This document shows positions 22,440-33,671 of a stretch of 64,000 bases of DNA, one piece after another. Each line of letters begins with the position of its first letter. Positions within the stretch are counted from its first letter, which is position 1. Below the pieces are notes generated by a model, which was given only the letters and a program-made list of their open reading frames with translations, was not told the origin of the DNA and searched no databases. This stretch comes from Icerya purchasi (taxonomy: Eukaryota; Arthropoda; Insecta; Hemiptera; Monophlebidae), in contig CM077116.1 of the NCBI GenBank assembly GCA_039619475.1, positions 25,989,191 through 26,053,190 on the forward strand, in the 5' to 3' direction. A program made the position numbers and the translations under genes.

Positions 22440-23950
22440 AAGTTTATTAATTGTGAGGAAGGAAGGAAAAGACTAAAAATCGGGGAGAAAAACAATCAGA
22501 TTTGGAGAATAAATAGCGTCAGAAGAATAAAAGGAAAAGAATGTATGTTTGTCAAAAGAAATTTCGAACGAAGCAAATTTAATTAGAGGAGTAGAAACAT
22601 AATAATGAGTAGGAGTTTTATCAGAGGTAAGACCCTTATTCCGCAATAGGTGGGGTATGTAAATGAGCATGATTATTTGAGGTAATAAGAAGATACTGAA
22701 GAAGGAAGCAGGGAGTAAGGCTGGACAGAGAGAGGAGAAGGTTAGCTCGAGGAAGAATTGTAGGAATAGGACTGGACTTTAAAATATAGAAACATAAGTG
22801 GAAAGCTGTATTTCTGACAATATCTAATTTAGAAAATAGAGAATGGGACGCGTTGTCGTAGTAAAAGAAGGATCAAATTTAGGGCGCAAAATAGATTTAT
22901 AGAGCATAAGAAGTGTGACAGGGTCGCCACTTTAACTGAAAGAAGATAACACTTTTGGGATATCTAGACGTTTTGTTGTAGATGAATATTAATTTATTTA
23001 TTTTGAAAATGATGATTACTGTTAAGATGAATTCCGAAATATCAGAGGGAATTAACGGAAAATAAAGAAAGATCGTTAATAGATACCTGATTAATGCTGG
23101 ATTGTAAGGACGGTACGTGAAAATTGTAATAAGGACTTTAAAAAAAGTATCAGAAGATGATTTTCTGATAAGCAACCTTCGAGAATAAATAAGGAATCCT
23201 GCAAAATACGAGCATCTAAAAAGTTAAGAGCTGTGGAATAAAAACTAAAAAGGACCGAAGTAAAGGAAGCGAAGCACTTTTATGGGATTAAAAATTAAAG
23301 AGAATAGGGCCAAAATAAGAATCCCGTGGGAGATAAAAAAAAACCGTTTTTAAACCTGAGAAGGAAAATGATCTTAGATAAGTAGTTTTATTTTGGAGAA
23401 GATTTATGATTATAGAAGTGAAATAGGAAGGCAGATAAATGAAATTTCAAAGGGGGGAGATGAACGCTACCAAAGTCGTTGGAGAAGTTAACAAAAAGTC
23501 TAATGTGAACATCTTTTGGATAAATGACTTGCAGATATGATGCAGGAAAAAGCCAATGCAATCTAGAGAACCACGACTAAGACGAAAACTGTACATGTCA
23601 TTAGGCAATACATTGTTATTTCCAAGCCATTAAATAAGGCGCTTGTTTACTATAGTTTTAAATAGTTTCCGAAGACGGCTTATAGCGGTGATACAGCAGA
23701 AGGGCGAAGAAATTTTATCTTTAGAAATGAGAATGACGATAAAGGAATTCCACAATGGTAGAATGGAACTAGAAGAAGGAATGAAATTAAATTTGATTAA
23801 AAGGATTTTGTAGATTTTTTTAGGAAGCAGAAGATTTAAGCTTGAAGATGAGTTAGCATTATTTGGAAGAAAAGCATAGAGCTCACTAATAGTAAAAAGA
23901 GAAGTTGAGAAATATAACACAGAGTTTGCAAATGTGCAGTATTCGTCAAA
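22440..23950 (-). pseudogene. LINE RT region, heavily decayed
   Basis: The minus-strand readings look like the RT half of the RNase H-bearing LINE family. Near 23900-23630 comes SILPLWNSFIVILISKDK, ITAISRLRKLFKTIVNKRLI, matching the 'W..S.I..I.K...PISL....K..E.I...RL' fingers region. Further on, ALIRYLLTIFLYFPLI (22897-23175) and a terminal piece at 22473-22670 continue it. No intact catalytic YADD box was found. It begins right beside the long-TIR transposon. Confidence 0.5.
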
Positions 23951-25289
23951 CAGAAAGAGAATAGTTTTGGAAACTATCTCAAACCGAATTAGAATAAATT
24001 ATTAGAAACATTCACACTATTTGAAAATAACGATGACGAATAATAAATTATTAAAATATTAAAAAGAAAACATTACAACGTACTTTTCTAAATTGAGAAC
24101 TTTCATTTTTGCTAAAGATGCTATGAAATTTGAAATATAGTCGGACGAAGTCGAATACACATAAGAATATTGGTATCCTTCAAATCTAATCTTACTCGTA
24201 ATATACTTCTGAATTTCTTTGATTAAATCCTTTTCACTGAACTTTCGATTTAAATTCTAAATTAATGCATAAAAACAAAAAAATGTTATTAAAACCAAAA
24301 ATGTTTGCCTCTTATAATTACAGTAATAATAATAATAAATACGTTGATTTAATGCTTGAGGTGATAGTTTAATAAATCAACAAAACACAAATAATTTTAA
24401 ATATTGACTGTCGAATGTACAAGAAATCTAGAGCCTCTACCCAAGTTCGATGAAAAAACTCTACTTTCAATAGTGAATACATATTTCACAATTTAACTAA
24501 GTCGAGAACTTCTATGTACAATACACCGTTACTGACGAAAAGTTAGCTCGTTGCATAACCACATTCTTACTCGATTTTCACGAATCTCACACACTCTAAA
24601 ATTATCAGTATTCATCAGTCATTGAATATTATATACGAGTATTACGTATGATGAAAACTTTTTTTACTTCAGTTCAGCTACTATTATTATTATTATTTTT
24701 TAAAGTGTCGAGTAGCTTATTACTACGGTATCACGGCAAGATTGTTTTATCATGTGAAATAAACAAGTTGCTGAACGAAATTGAATAGTGTTTACAATAT
24801 TGGAAGGCGTGTTAGATAGTGGTGTCAAAATTATTGCGTTGGAAAACGAGAGAAGGACACTCCGATAATAGGTAATTTATTGAGGGAGCAAGAAAAAGAA
24901 CAAAAAGGACAGTGTGTGAAGAGATCAAGTTTAAGTAAAAATATGATCAATGCGTATGAGTTCTTGGAAAGTTTAAAGGAAGAAACCAGCGGTCGATTCA
25001 ATGTTTTATATCCTTAAGAAAGCAAGCTTGGTGGGAGGCCAAACTTACTCCTATCGGGACTATACATAACTGTTTAAAAGTTTTGCTATGTCTGAAGGAG
25101 GGAAAGGGGTACATTGCATTTGATATAACTGAGCTGATTTAGCATCAGTGTCTGCAGTAGTGTTATCCGAAAGACTAGTGTGGCTATACGCCTTAAAGAA
25201 ACTAATCTGATAGGAGGATGATGCCAGCTAGATAATCAAAGATTGAATTAATATGGTTATACTATTTGCCGTGTATGTTTTTTTTTTTT
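23951..25289. other. Unassigned AT-rich sequence
   Basis: No ORF with recognisable motifs. The stretch around 24840-25220 is less AT-rich, and its minus strand gives NTTADTDAKSAQLYQM-like text reminiscent of an RNase H end, but it is too weak to call. Confidence 0.4.
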
Positions 25290-27240
25290 TAATTCATTTA
25301 TTATAAAATACAATTTTATAATAGTAGTATTATGGCCTGGGGATCACTTTTTCTGTACTCGCTTACCAGTGTTCCGCCGGTCATCATAAATATATTAATT
25401 GAGTACGCGACTTAACGTTAATACCTAATTATTTAAATGTTCTTCTCTTTGTTTTTCATTATTTCATTTATATATTTCATAGTTATCTGTGTGTTTTTCC
25501 GGTTGGTAAATCATTTCTGATTGATTTCTTCTATTTTATGTTTTATGCTGATTTGACTGAAGCTTGGACATCTTAAAAAGGTATGATCCAGAGTATCTAT
25601 TATGTCTTTTTTACAGTTTGTGCATGTATCTTTTTCTGTTATTTTATATTTTTTGAGGTATTATCTAAAATTTCCATGTCCTTTTAAAAACTGAGTGAGG
25701 TAGAAATTAGGTTTTAGTGTCTTATTTTTAAGTCTTTCTTCTATATTTGGAATTAATTTAAAGGTTCTTCTTCTTGTTTTTTCAGCATTATACTCCTCTT
25801 GCCAAAGGTTGTTGTATTTAATTTTTATTTCTTTTATATTTTCTTTTTTTTTGTTTTTCGGTAATGCTTGATGATTCTGTTGCTTTAATTTCATTACTTT
25901 TCTGTATCTGTGAGTCAATAGGTAGCATTCCTGCAATTACATTGGTTGCAGTGTACGATACTGTTCTATATGCAGATATAATTCCCAATAATATTTTCCG
26001 TTGCTCTTTTCTAATCTTTTTTTGTCTTCTTTTTTCATTTTGGGGTAGTAGATTGTGCTGCCATATTCTATTGTGGACCTAAATAGCGCCGAGTATATAA
26101 TTTTTCTGTCTGTAGATTTGATGCCAAAGGTATATTGTATAGAGCAGTTATTTTGCTCTAAACCTATTTGATTTTTTCTACTATATGATTGATGTGACTA
26201 GTGAAATTGAGGTTTTCATCTAATATGATGCCCAGATACTTCATTTCCTTATTTAAAGATATGTTTGAATCTTCCAGTTTGAGTTTCCTTTCTAAGCCTT
26301 CTTTTATATTTTCTTTTTTGTGTTTCCTTGTTACTAAAATGCTGTTTATTTCTCAGGATTTATTTTTAGCTCTAATTGTTTCAAAGCGTTATTTATTGCC
26401 TTAATGATGATGGTGTTAATTGGTTTGATATCTTTAACATCCTGAATCCCTGCTATTAATAGAAGATCATCTGCATAGCTTATAAGTTCCATATTATTCC
26501 CGTTAAGGTCACATATATTATGTATCTTAGCCATCGCAATGTTGAAAATAGTTGGAGATAGTGCTGACCCCTGCGGTACTCCTGCTTTTAGTGTTTTTCG
26601 ATATATTATTGTTTCATTATTATAGAATCTTATTTCTCTGTTTAGTAGAAAACTTTTAATTGTGTTTAGCAAGTCGTCTTGAATATTGTTTTTTTTAAGG
26701 CAGTTCAATATGAAGGACCATTTAATTGCATCAAAGGCTCCGCTTATATCAAAACTGATCAGTAGTGTCATTTTCATTCTATTGTGTATTTTGTTGGTTT
26801 CTATTTTTTTAATACAGGTGTCTATTGCATTTTCTGTGGATTTCTTTTTTATATAGCCGAACTGATTTCTGTGTATCATTTTTCTTGTTATGACCTGTTC
26901 TTCTAATTTAAGTCGTATTATTTTTTCGTAAACTTTTTTTAAAATAGGGCAAGAGTGCAATAGGTCTGTATGAGTTTGGCATGGTCAAATTTTTCGCTGG
27001 TTTATTTAGTAGTTTTATTTTACACGTTTTCCAGAAATAGGGGAAATAATTAAGTTCAAGATATTTATTGTAAATCGTGAATAAAATGTCTGGGTAATTT
27101 TCATGAATTATTTTTATCATTTTATTTGATGTCCCATCTGGTCTGTTTGTTTTTATGTTGTATAAATTCTTGATTATGTGATAGATTTCATATATAGTTC
27201 GATGGATAATTGAGGATCTTCACTATTCAAGTTTTTAGGA
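25290..27240 (-). mobile_element. R1-like non-LTR retrotransposon, 5'-truncated and decayed
   Basis: The order on the minus strand is a complete LINE ORF2 second half. RT fingers come first (27120-26908: YPDILFTIYNKYLELNYFP, then SYRPIALLP). The palm follows (26960-26346), with QFGYIKKKSTENAIDTCI, FDISGAFDAIKW, AGVPQGSALSPTIFNIAMA and SYADDLLLIAG. Then come thumb and linker, a C-terminal basic domain (25936-25661) and a Cys/His end (CTNCKKD...DHTFLRCPSF, about 25620-25550). The catalytic Asp residues are present, but at least one frameshift joins fingers to palm and others lie downstream. The AT-rich 3' end is near 25290. Confidence 0.75.
26346..26960 (-). pseudogene. R1-like reverse transcriptase palm domain
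   Basis: The 204-residue open segment spans RT motifs A to C. Motif A is LISFDISGAFDAI, motif B is AGVPQGSALSPTIF and motif C is SYADDLLLI, so the three catalytic aspartates are intact. The fingers overlap in another frame at 26908-27120 because of a frameshift at about 26910-26960. It would have polymerised cDNA at nicked target DNA in the living element. This is the best-preserved RT in the window outside the LTR array, which itself lacks one. Confidence 0.78.
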
Positions 27241-27269
27241 TAATCTGGTAGAAATAGTTGAGGAATGAA

Positions 27270-28301
27270 TCAAGGCGGGCAGCAAAGCAAGTTAAAAAGT
27301 CGGCTCCGTCGCTGGTCATCTATTCCGGAATGACTGGGGATCCATAAAAAAATCATTAAGAATAGAACGGGAAGACTGCAAAGTGGAGGTAAAAGAACGA
27401 ATTGAGAGAATAGTACCATCAGAGGAATGGGAAGGAGGAGAGGATATAGCTTGAAGACGCCTTTAGAGTCCGAAATTATGAGGAATTGGGAAAGCCCGCT
27501 CGAAGGGAAAATAAAAGAGATAGTCTGAAGGATGGCGATCGACTCGGCAGAAAAGATAGAGCAGAAGGAAGGAAGCCGGAAGGACTCAGAATGCCGAAGC
27601 GACGGGGCAATAAATGCACCACCCACGCCATTCTCGTTCCTGGAATCATCGGTAATGATCAATACATGAGCAGGAAAAAAGGAAATCAATAAATGAAGAA
27701 ATTCATTGTTGACTGCATCGTGAGAGGAGGAATGGACCTGAAGTGGGAAAGAGGAGAACTGCCATAAGCTATTGAAATCATGAGAAAAGTAAGGGAGCGT
27801 GTTATAGGAAAAGACGACAGGAGAAAAATTAGAAAGACGGGCAGCAATGTGCGACAGAATTGGAATTTTATGAGGAAAAAAACGCCATTGGTTTTTGATA
27901 TAAAGATGAGAAGAAATAAGTTTGGACGAGAAGATGGGGAGACGTTGAATTAGTAAACGATACCCAAGCTGAGAACGGCGAATAAACAGTGGTTGGGTAA
28001 CCGACTCTGATAAAACTGTGGGAATGAAAGAGGATTTCCAGGCTCCAATGCACAAACGAGAATCACTTTCTCTACAATAAAGATCATAATAAACAAAGTT
28101 GCGAACGAAAACTGCGTTACAGTAAAAATTTTTGGAGTTACAGATAATTTTGGTATGGTTATTCCAAAGGAGTTCGCAGCTAATCTTCGAAGTATGGAAA
28201 TGAAATGTTTTAAGCGAGTTGCGAACTACTATTTTTGGAGCTGGTTGGGTTACTAAGAAGTTGCAAGTTGTTTGCTTTGGAAAATTTAAAAAATGTTTCA
28301 T
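27270..28301 (-). pseudogene. LINE ORF2 C-terminal half with RNase H (343 codons open)
   Basis: The reading has the post-RT block RLCIGAWKSSFIPTVLSESV, then QPLFIRRSQLGYRLLIQR, standard for I/R1-clade LINEs. It continues into RNase H with ITDDSRNENGVGGAFIAP (first Asp and glycines), FCSIFSAESIAILQ (Glu), FLIISDSKGVFK (Asp) and LWIPSHSGID (His). It loses frame right after SHSGID; the expected 'ADFL' block continues in another frame. No RT precedes it. RNase H would remove RNA from the cDNA hybrid. Confidence 0.75.
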
Positions 28302-29087
28302 TCCGTTAAAAATTTCATGGATAGAATAAGGAATATAATGTCGAAATTAATATTTCACTTTTCAGTTTTAAGCAGTATTAAATGTTCTACTGTATGCAGT
28401 AAAAAAAATATTAAAAAGTATAACCAAAAAAGAGCAAATAGGTGTACAGTATATACATTATTAATCATTATTCCTCAAATTTAATTAAGTGCTTTAAATT
28501 TACTAATATATTTACCTGTAAAAGTAATTCGCAAATAAAAGTGGCTCCACTTTGAAATGGCTTTAATAAATTAGAAATGAAAATTTGGAAGTTAGTTTCA
28601 CATTTTAAATAAATATTCGAAATTCCATCTGTCGAGATTATGTTCAATTCATCTAATGTTTGAATGGTTTTCTTAAATTCCTAAAAACAAGCAATTTCCA
28701 CATTGTTATCGTGACAATTATTGTGTTAATAGCAATAATAACCGTACTATTAATAGTGCTAATAAAATTATACATAATGAATTGTATTCCGCATTTTGTT
28801 TTTTTCCCCCCTTAAACTAAAGTGTATAGCGCGTTGTACAGACTTCCTGAAATAATCTTCTTTTGGCTTCTGATGTAGTTTAAAGCTGCTATAATGGCTT
28901 AGGAATAATTTCTCAGGCGAATAGTAAGGGGGCCAGAAGGGACAATGTTTCTCCAGGTAAATATTTTGCTCCTCTTAACAATTTAAAAAATTGCGCTATA
29001 AAAAATTAATTTAGAGGTAATTAATAAATTGTTAATTCAACAAGAACATTGATTAATAATTGATTCAAATGAAACAGAATATAAAGA
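28302..29087. other. AT-rich non-coding sequence
   Basis: No motif-bearing ORFs. The 63-residue plus-strand reading at 28293-28484 is Lys/Ser/Ile-rich and not recognisable. Confidence 0.45.
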
Positions 29088-29554
29088 TAAAATGTTTTTT
29101 ACAATAAATAAATACCGACTTCAAGGTTTATTATAAAAATTGAATAAAAATGCACTAAGAAGTAAAAAATAATTACTCCCGATAAGGAAATATATATCAG
29201 AGTGATATAACTTAAGGTGATATTGTAGTTCTTATACAACATTAATACTCATTAGAGTCGGCATCAAATTCGTATTACAATATCTAGGAACAATTTAATG
29301 AACATTTAATGCAGTTTTTAATTATTATTTTAATATGAATTTAATTTCGACTCCAAAAAGTTAATGTTGTATAAAAATTACGATATTACCTTAAGTTATG
29401 TCACTGATATATATTTTCTTATCGGGAGTAACTATTTTTTACTTTTTAGTGCATTTTTATTCAATTACTTTTTAATTTCTAATGCTTTTTTATTAAATTT
29501 TTATAATAAACCTTGAAGTCGGTATTTATTTTTTATAAAAAAACATTTTATTTT
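29088..29554. mobile_element. Palindromic MITE-like element
   Basis: The left half, from AAATGTTTTTTACAATAAAT and ATACCGACTTCAAGG, is an imperfect reverse complement of the right half ending CCTTGAAGTCGGTATTTATT. The pairing extends nearly to the centre (about 29320). The whole piece is one long imperfect hairpin without coding capacity. Its CGACTTCAA tip is echoed at 30341-30355. Confidence 0.65.
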
Positions 29555-30489
29555 ACAATTTTTAGCGTTATGCTTGAATTTTTTTCTTGTTAAAAATTAA
29601 TTTTTTTTCACATTATTCTCCATACTATATACTTAAAACAAAATCGATATCTTTATTTTGAACTGCATTTCCACGGTAAAAAGATCAAAAGCTACATTTC
29701 CATGGTAATTTGGCAAATTGATGATATTTTAAGTCAATCGCCTATACTAATAAAAAAGATGAAAAAAAAATTATCTAAAGAGGCCACATTTTTTCACGTT
29801 TTTTGACGAATATTCAGTTAATGTTCACCGATTTTCATCGGTATTCACATGGTACCTAAGATGAATGGTACTCTTTTTAATAAACAAAGGATCAGTAAAT
29901 GAATTATGCGCGAACAAACATAAAAAAAAAAACTAATCGCGACAAACGTATAACTTCTTTCTTTTTGGAAGTTGGTAAAGACAGGTGTAATTTCATTCTG
30001 ATTTAGGCTGGAATGCGTTTTTTCAGATTTTTCTGCAGATCTTCCAGATCTCTTTTCAACTGAAAACATTTAATTGGGTTATTTCAATCCCGGGAGCAAA
30101 ACAAAACGAAAAAAAAAAATGAGAATATCATCAATGTAGTCGAAGTCAATTAAATACGCATTATTAAGGATAACTCAAAAACTACTAGTCAGATCTTGAT
30201 CAAATTTAAATGGGACCACATGAGAAGCACCAAATTTCAAATAAAAGAAGAATCATCAAAATCAGTTTACCTAGAAAAAAGTTCTGAGGTAACATACATA
30301 AAAAAATAAAAAAATACAGTCGAATTGAGAACCCCCTCCTTTTTTTGAAGTCGGTTAAAAATGTAGATTGACAAATATCAACACCCTTTTTTATTATATT
30401 AAAAGACGCGTTAGAAATGTTTCTCGAATGAAGAATTTATTTTATAGCTGCAACACTAATAATAAGTTAACAAAATAAAAATAAAACGT
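29555..30489. other. AT-rich sequence with a dispersed-repeat end near 30320-30360
   Basis: Around 30312-30360 the text TCGAATTGAGAACCCCCTCC followed by a T run and GAAGTCGGTTAAAAA resembles the terminus of a repeat common in insect genomes (recalled, not verified). Its GAAGTCGG matches the tip of the palindrome at 29088-29554. No gene is seen. Confidence 0.4.
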
Positions 30490-30850
30490 TTACAACTATT
30501 ATTCGTCTACTCTTTAATCACACCTTATTGTCCTCTTCCCGCTATCGTCTTTCTTTGGCTTTCTCTCCTTATTGTCCTCTACATCCTAACGAAGCAATTG
30601 TCTGTGATGCTAATCACATTTTCTTTGAGTGTTCTGCTCTTTCTGCAGAACGCTCTTCTCTTTATTTATTCCTCCTAAAGTTAAGGCTTCCTGCTCTTTA
30701 TTGTGTTTCCTATATTTCCCCTCAGTCTATTGTCCTTACCAGTGGTTCCTTTATTTCAGCTATTTCCGATCGAGTTAAGTTTTAATTAGTTGACTCTTCT
30801 TCCTATCGTCTCTGGGTGAGGTGCCTGGTTGATAAGCCAAAAAAAAAAAA
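30490..30850 (+). pseudogene. LINE 3' end with poly(A), plus strand
   Basis: The plus-strand reading has PYCPLHPNEAIVCDANHIFF, ECSALSAERSSLYLFLLKLR, then LPALYCVSYISPQS and a stop. This is the Cys/His tail of the same LINE family as 4860-5990. It ends with GATAAGCC followed by about 12 A at 30839-30850. It is the only fragment of the family on this strand. Confidence 0.7.
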
Positions 30851-31471
30851 TTACGAATGATCATTGAACGAAAGAAGACGTGATAAATGTAAGTCTACTT
30901 ATTAATGAATAAATAAGGAGAATATGAAGTTGAAGGAGGAAAAATTGATCGCTTATTCGAAAAAAGGAAAGGAATAAATTGACCGAAATCTTACTGCTCA
31001 AATAATAGATGATTTTAGGAAACTGCAGAGAATCAAAAACTAGGATTGCTAAATAGAAAATCGAGTAATGGTTAGTTTACAGAAGTAAGAAAATATAGAA
31101 AACAATAATAACGTTAATATAAAGAAGAATTAAATGTAAAACGAATTTATCGAAAGTTATAGACTTATATATTTACTGGTCATACAAAAAATATAGGGAT
31201 AATTTAAGAAATGTGAAAAAGAAATTGAATTTTTTCATCAACTGGCAAAAGATATTATAAAATATAAATTTAGAGCTTGATTTAAGAGGTTAGTAGGCTG
31301 CCAGTGTGCTCAGAGCTACTAAATTTTTGAAGTTTTAGGCTGTTCCACTATTTAGAAATAATAAAAAAATTTCACATAAAATTTAGGGTGAATATTAAAT
31401 ATAATAAATGGGCTGAAACTTGGAAAAGATTAATAATTTTGGTAATCTTAGAACCGGGAAAAAGTTCAATA
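30851..31471. other. AT-rich non-coding sequence
   Basis: No recognisable coding sequence or structured repeat. Confidence 0.4.
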
Positions 31472-31549
31472 CAGTGGAAGCTCTTTAATCCGGCACGTCC
31501 GGGACCTTTGTCGTGCCGAATTAGCGATTGTGCCGGATTATCGAACGTC
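31472..31549 (+). mobile_element. Possible pogo/Tigger-type transposon end
   Basis: The sequence CAGTGGAAGCTCTTTAATCC, then GGCAC and further GTGCCGGATTA copies, resembles pogo/Tigger-family terminal repeats, which begin CAGT and have a CTC..TAATCC core. A TA precedes it. Only one end is seen and no transposase, so this is a solo end or an assignment by resemblance. Confidence 0.4.
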
Positions 31550-31769
31550 AATAATTTTAACAGGATACCAAAGATAAATCACTCTAGATAAAAATGCAGA
31601 CATTAAAACATGTATTTTACGTTCCTTAGAATACAGGAAACACTGTACTGAAATGAACACTGATAACTGATTACTGATAGTTAGTTACGATAAACACTGA
31701 ACGAGTTAAAACCGCGGGAATAAGAGTCCTTAATACTACCGTATAAACAAAGACGAACTGATGAGTCAC

Positions 31770-32740
31770 CTGTCCGGTACAGCCGGTGTAGTGGGGGACG
31801 TCGAATCCAGCCGAAAATACCCGAACACGGGCAGCTCATATTCCACCTGTATAGCGGATTTGCTAGTACTAAAGTCGACAGTAATCGCTACCTTTGCGGA
31901 TGATATCTGAATCCTTGTTCGGTACAAAAACCCAGTGTACGCATCCTTGTTAACACAAGAGCATTTAACCGCTATCCAGCAGTGGGCGCTCAAATGGAAG
32001 ATTAAACTAAACCACCAAAAAACCAGACAAGTAACTTTCACTTTAAATAAGCAAAACTGCTCCCCTAATACAATAAATAATCAGCACATAATCCAAGAAA
32101 ATCACATTAAATACCCGGGCATGATATTAGATCGAGGACTCACATGGAGAAGCCATATATCGTTCATCCGACAAAAAATGGTTTTAAGAACTAAGGCTCT
32201 CAGCAACATATTAGGCAATAAGTCACCAGCGAGTTTGAAATGCAAGAGGCTAGTTTATCTTTCAGTCATATCGCCAGTCTGGAGATACGGATTAGAAGTA
32301 TATGGAACCGCTGCGAAGAGTAACCTCTAAATAAAGTCCAACAGTTCTAATTGAAAACGTTGAGGTAACTGGTAGACGCTCCGTACTACGTATCGAATCA
32401 TACTGTACATACAGACTTAGATGTTTCATATGTAAACTATTTATATTTAAAGCAATATAAACACTTTTATGAGACACTTCAATTCAATCAAAATCCAGAG
32501 ATGTCGAACATTAGTCTCTGGGATCCGCCAAGGAGGTTCAAAAGAACATGGGCCGGTGATGCCCTAGGCGTCAGATGCGGTAGATAACATCGTCGCCAAT
32601 ATCTCAGCCGTCGAATGAACAAAATCCAGCTCTATAGTAACTAGTATTAGGTATCAGAAGCGGAAGATAACTCCGTCGCTAATATCTCGGCTGTCGAATG
32701 AACGAACTCCAGTTCTGTATTAATCAGTTTTCAGATCGAC
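31770..32740 (+). mobile_element. Jockey-like LINE fragment: RT C-terminus and 3' UTR
   Basis: In one plus frame I read TCIADLLVLKSTVIATFADD (catalytic F-A-D-D), a stop, then ILVRYKNPVYASLLTQEHLT, AIQQWALKWKIKLNHQKTRQ and HIKYPGMILDRGLTWRSHI. It continues with YLSVISPVWRYGLEVYG (to 32330). Past a frameshift come the LRLVDAPYYVSNHTVHTDL-like end motifs (about 32350-32420). These are RT motifs D-E, the thumb and the C-terminus of Jockey-clade LINEs. The coding part ends near 32590. Two related units of about 75 bp follow in the 3' UTR. Confidence 0.75.
32567..32725 (+). repeat. Two ~75-bp tandem units in Jockey-like 3' UTR
   Basis: The units 32567-32641 and 32652-32725 share TCAGA(T/A)GCGG(T/A)AGATAAC, then TCGTCGC-AATATCTC and GTCGAATGAAC. 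They differ at scattered positions. Duplicated units just downstream of the ORF are common in LINE 3' UTRs. Confidence 0.65.
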
Positions 32741-33066
32741 CAATGTTCATACTGCCGCTGGGTAGCTGAGAATAAAAAATAAAATAATATACATAATAGC
32801 CTCGTCAATTATGGTCTTAGAACCGGTGTGATGTAAAAAAAAAAAGTATTCTACTTGTTACCACGCCTCTTAAATCAGTATCTTTCTTTTCTCCGTCTAA
32901 TTTTTCACTTTCTAATTTTTTATAGGTGGGGGGATCTTTAATTAAAAGTCTTAAAAAAAGAATGAAAGTTTTAATAAAAGGGCTTAGTTATTCTAGAGAC
33001 TTTAATGAAAACAAGTCATCCATAAGCATGGGAGGGGGGTTGCCTGAAGTATCGAATTATATATAT
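32741..33066. other. AT-rich sequence between two transposable elements
   Basis: Nothing recognisable, apart from the tail of the Jockey-like element at its start and TA-rich DNA at its end. Confidence 0.4.
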
Positions 33067-33593
33067 AGGGTGATTTTTTAAGAGTTCAGTTTTTCAGGTT
33101 AGCAGCACTGGTTGGTATTGGCGTCCAAACGTCATCTGTCAAAGTGAAAAGTTTTCAGTATACTCTGCCATTTCATCATGGAAAGACTTACACAAACGAG
33201 CAACGATTGTGATATGGTTGAAATTTATTATCAAAATTCGTGCTCTGTGAAAAATGTGCATCGTTTGTATCGACCTGGTGAATCAACAATTCGTGCTGTT
33301 ATCACCAAATTTGGTGCGAAATTTGGTGATAACAGCACGAATTGTTGATTCACCAGGTCGATTATGACGACCATAATATGGTCGTAACAGCAAACGATGC
33401 ACATTTTTCACAGAGCACTGGTTTTTGATAATAAATTTCAACAATTTGCATTCGTTGCTCGTTTGTAAGTCTTTCCATGATGAAATGGCAGAGTATACTG
33501 AAAACTTTTCACTTTGACAGATATGACGTTTGGACGCCAATACCAACCCCAGTGCTGCCAACCTGAAAAACTTAACTCTTAAAAAATCACCCT
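33067..33593. mobile_element. Foldback element built from a transposase 5' end
   Basis: The outer repeats AGGGTGATTTTTTAAGAGTT (33067) and AACTCTTAAAAAATCACCCT (ending 33593) are inverse and flanked by TA-rich DNA. The two halves are inverted copies of the same segment, meeting at about 33310-33325. Each half holds the start of a transposase-like reading frame: MERLTQTSND...EIYYQNSCSVKNVHRL on plus, and MERLTNEQRMQIVEIYYQ plus, in another frame, NQCSVKNVHRLLLRPYYGRH on minus. This is the N-terminal helix-turn-helix (DUF4817-like, from memory) common in insect mariner-like transposon proteins. Confidence 0.78.
33283..33561 (-). pseudogene. Transposase N-terminal fragment (HTH, DUF4817-like)
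   Basis: The recognisable part is IKNQCSVKNVHRLLLRPYYG, then NRPGESTIRAVITKFRTKFG, the helix-turn-helix region of these insect transposon proteins. The true start, MERLTNEQRMQIVEIYYQ, is in another frame, so a frameshift separates the two. No DDE catalytic domain is present. The plus-strand half lacks the LLRPYYGRHN stretch through an internal deletion. Confidence 0.55.
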
Positions 33594-33617
33594 ATATATA
33601 CTCGTATGTGTATTAAT

Positions 33618-33671
33618 ATAATGTATATATATATATATATATATGTCTATCTCTATCTATCTATCTAATCT
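33618..33671. repeat. (TA)n / (TCTA)n microsatellite
   Basis: A run of TA dinucleotides is followed by TCTATCTATCTA-type tetranucleotides. Confidence 0.8.
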
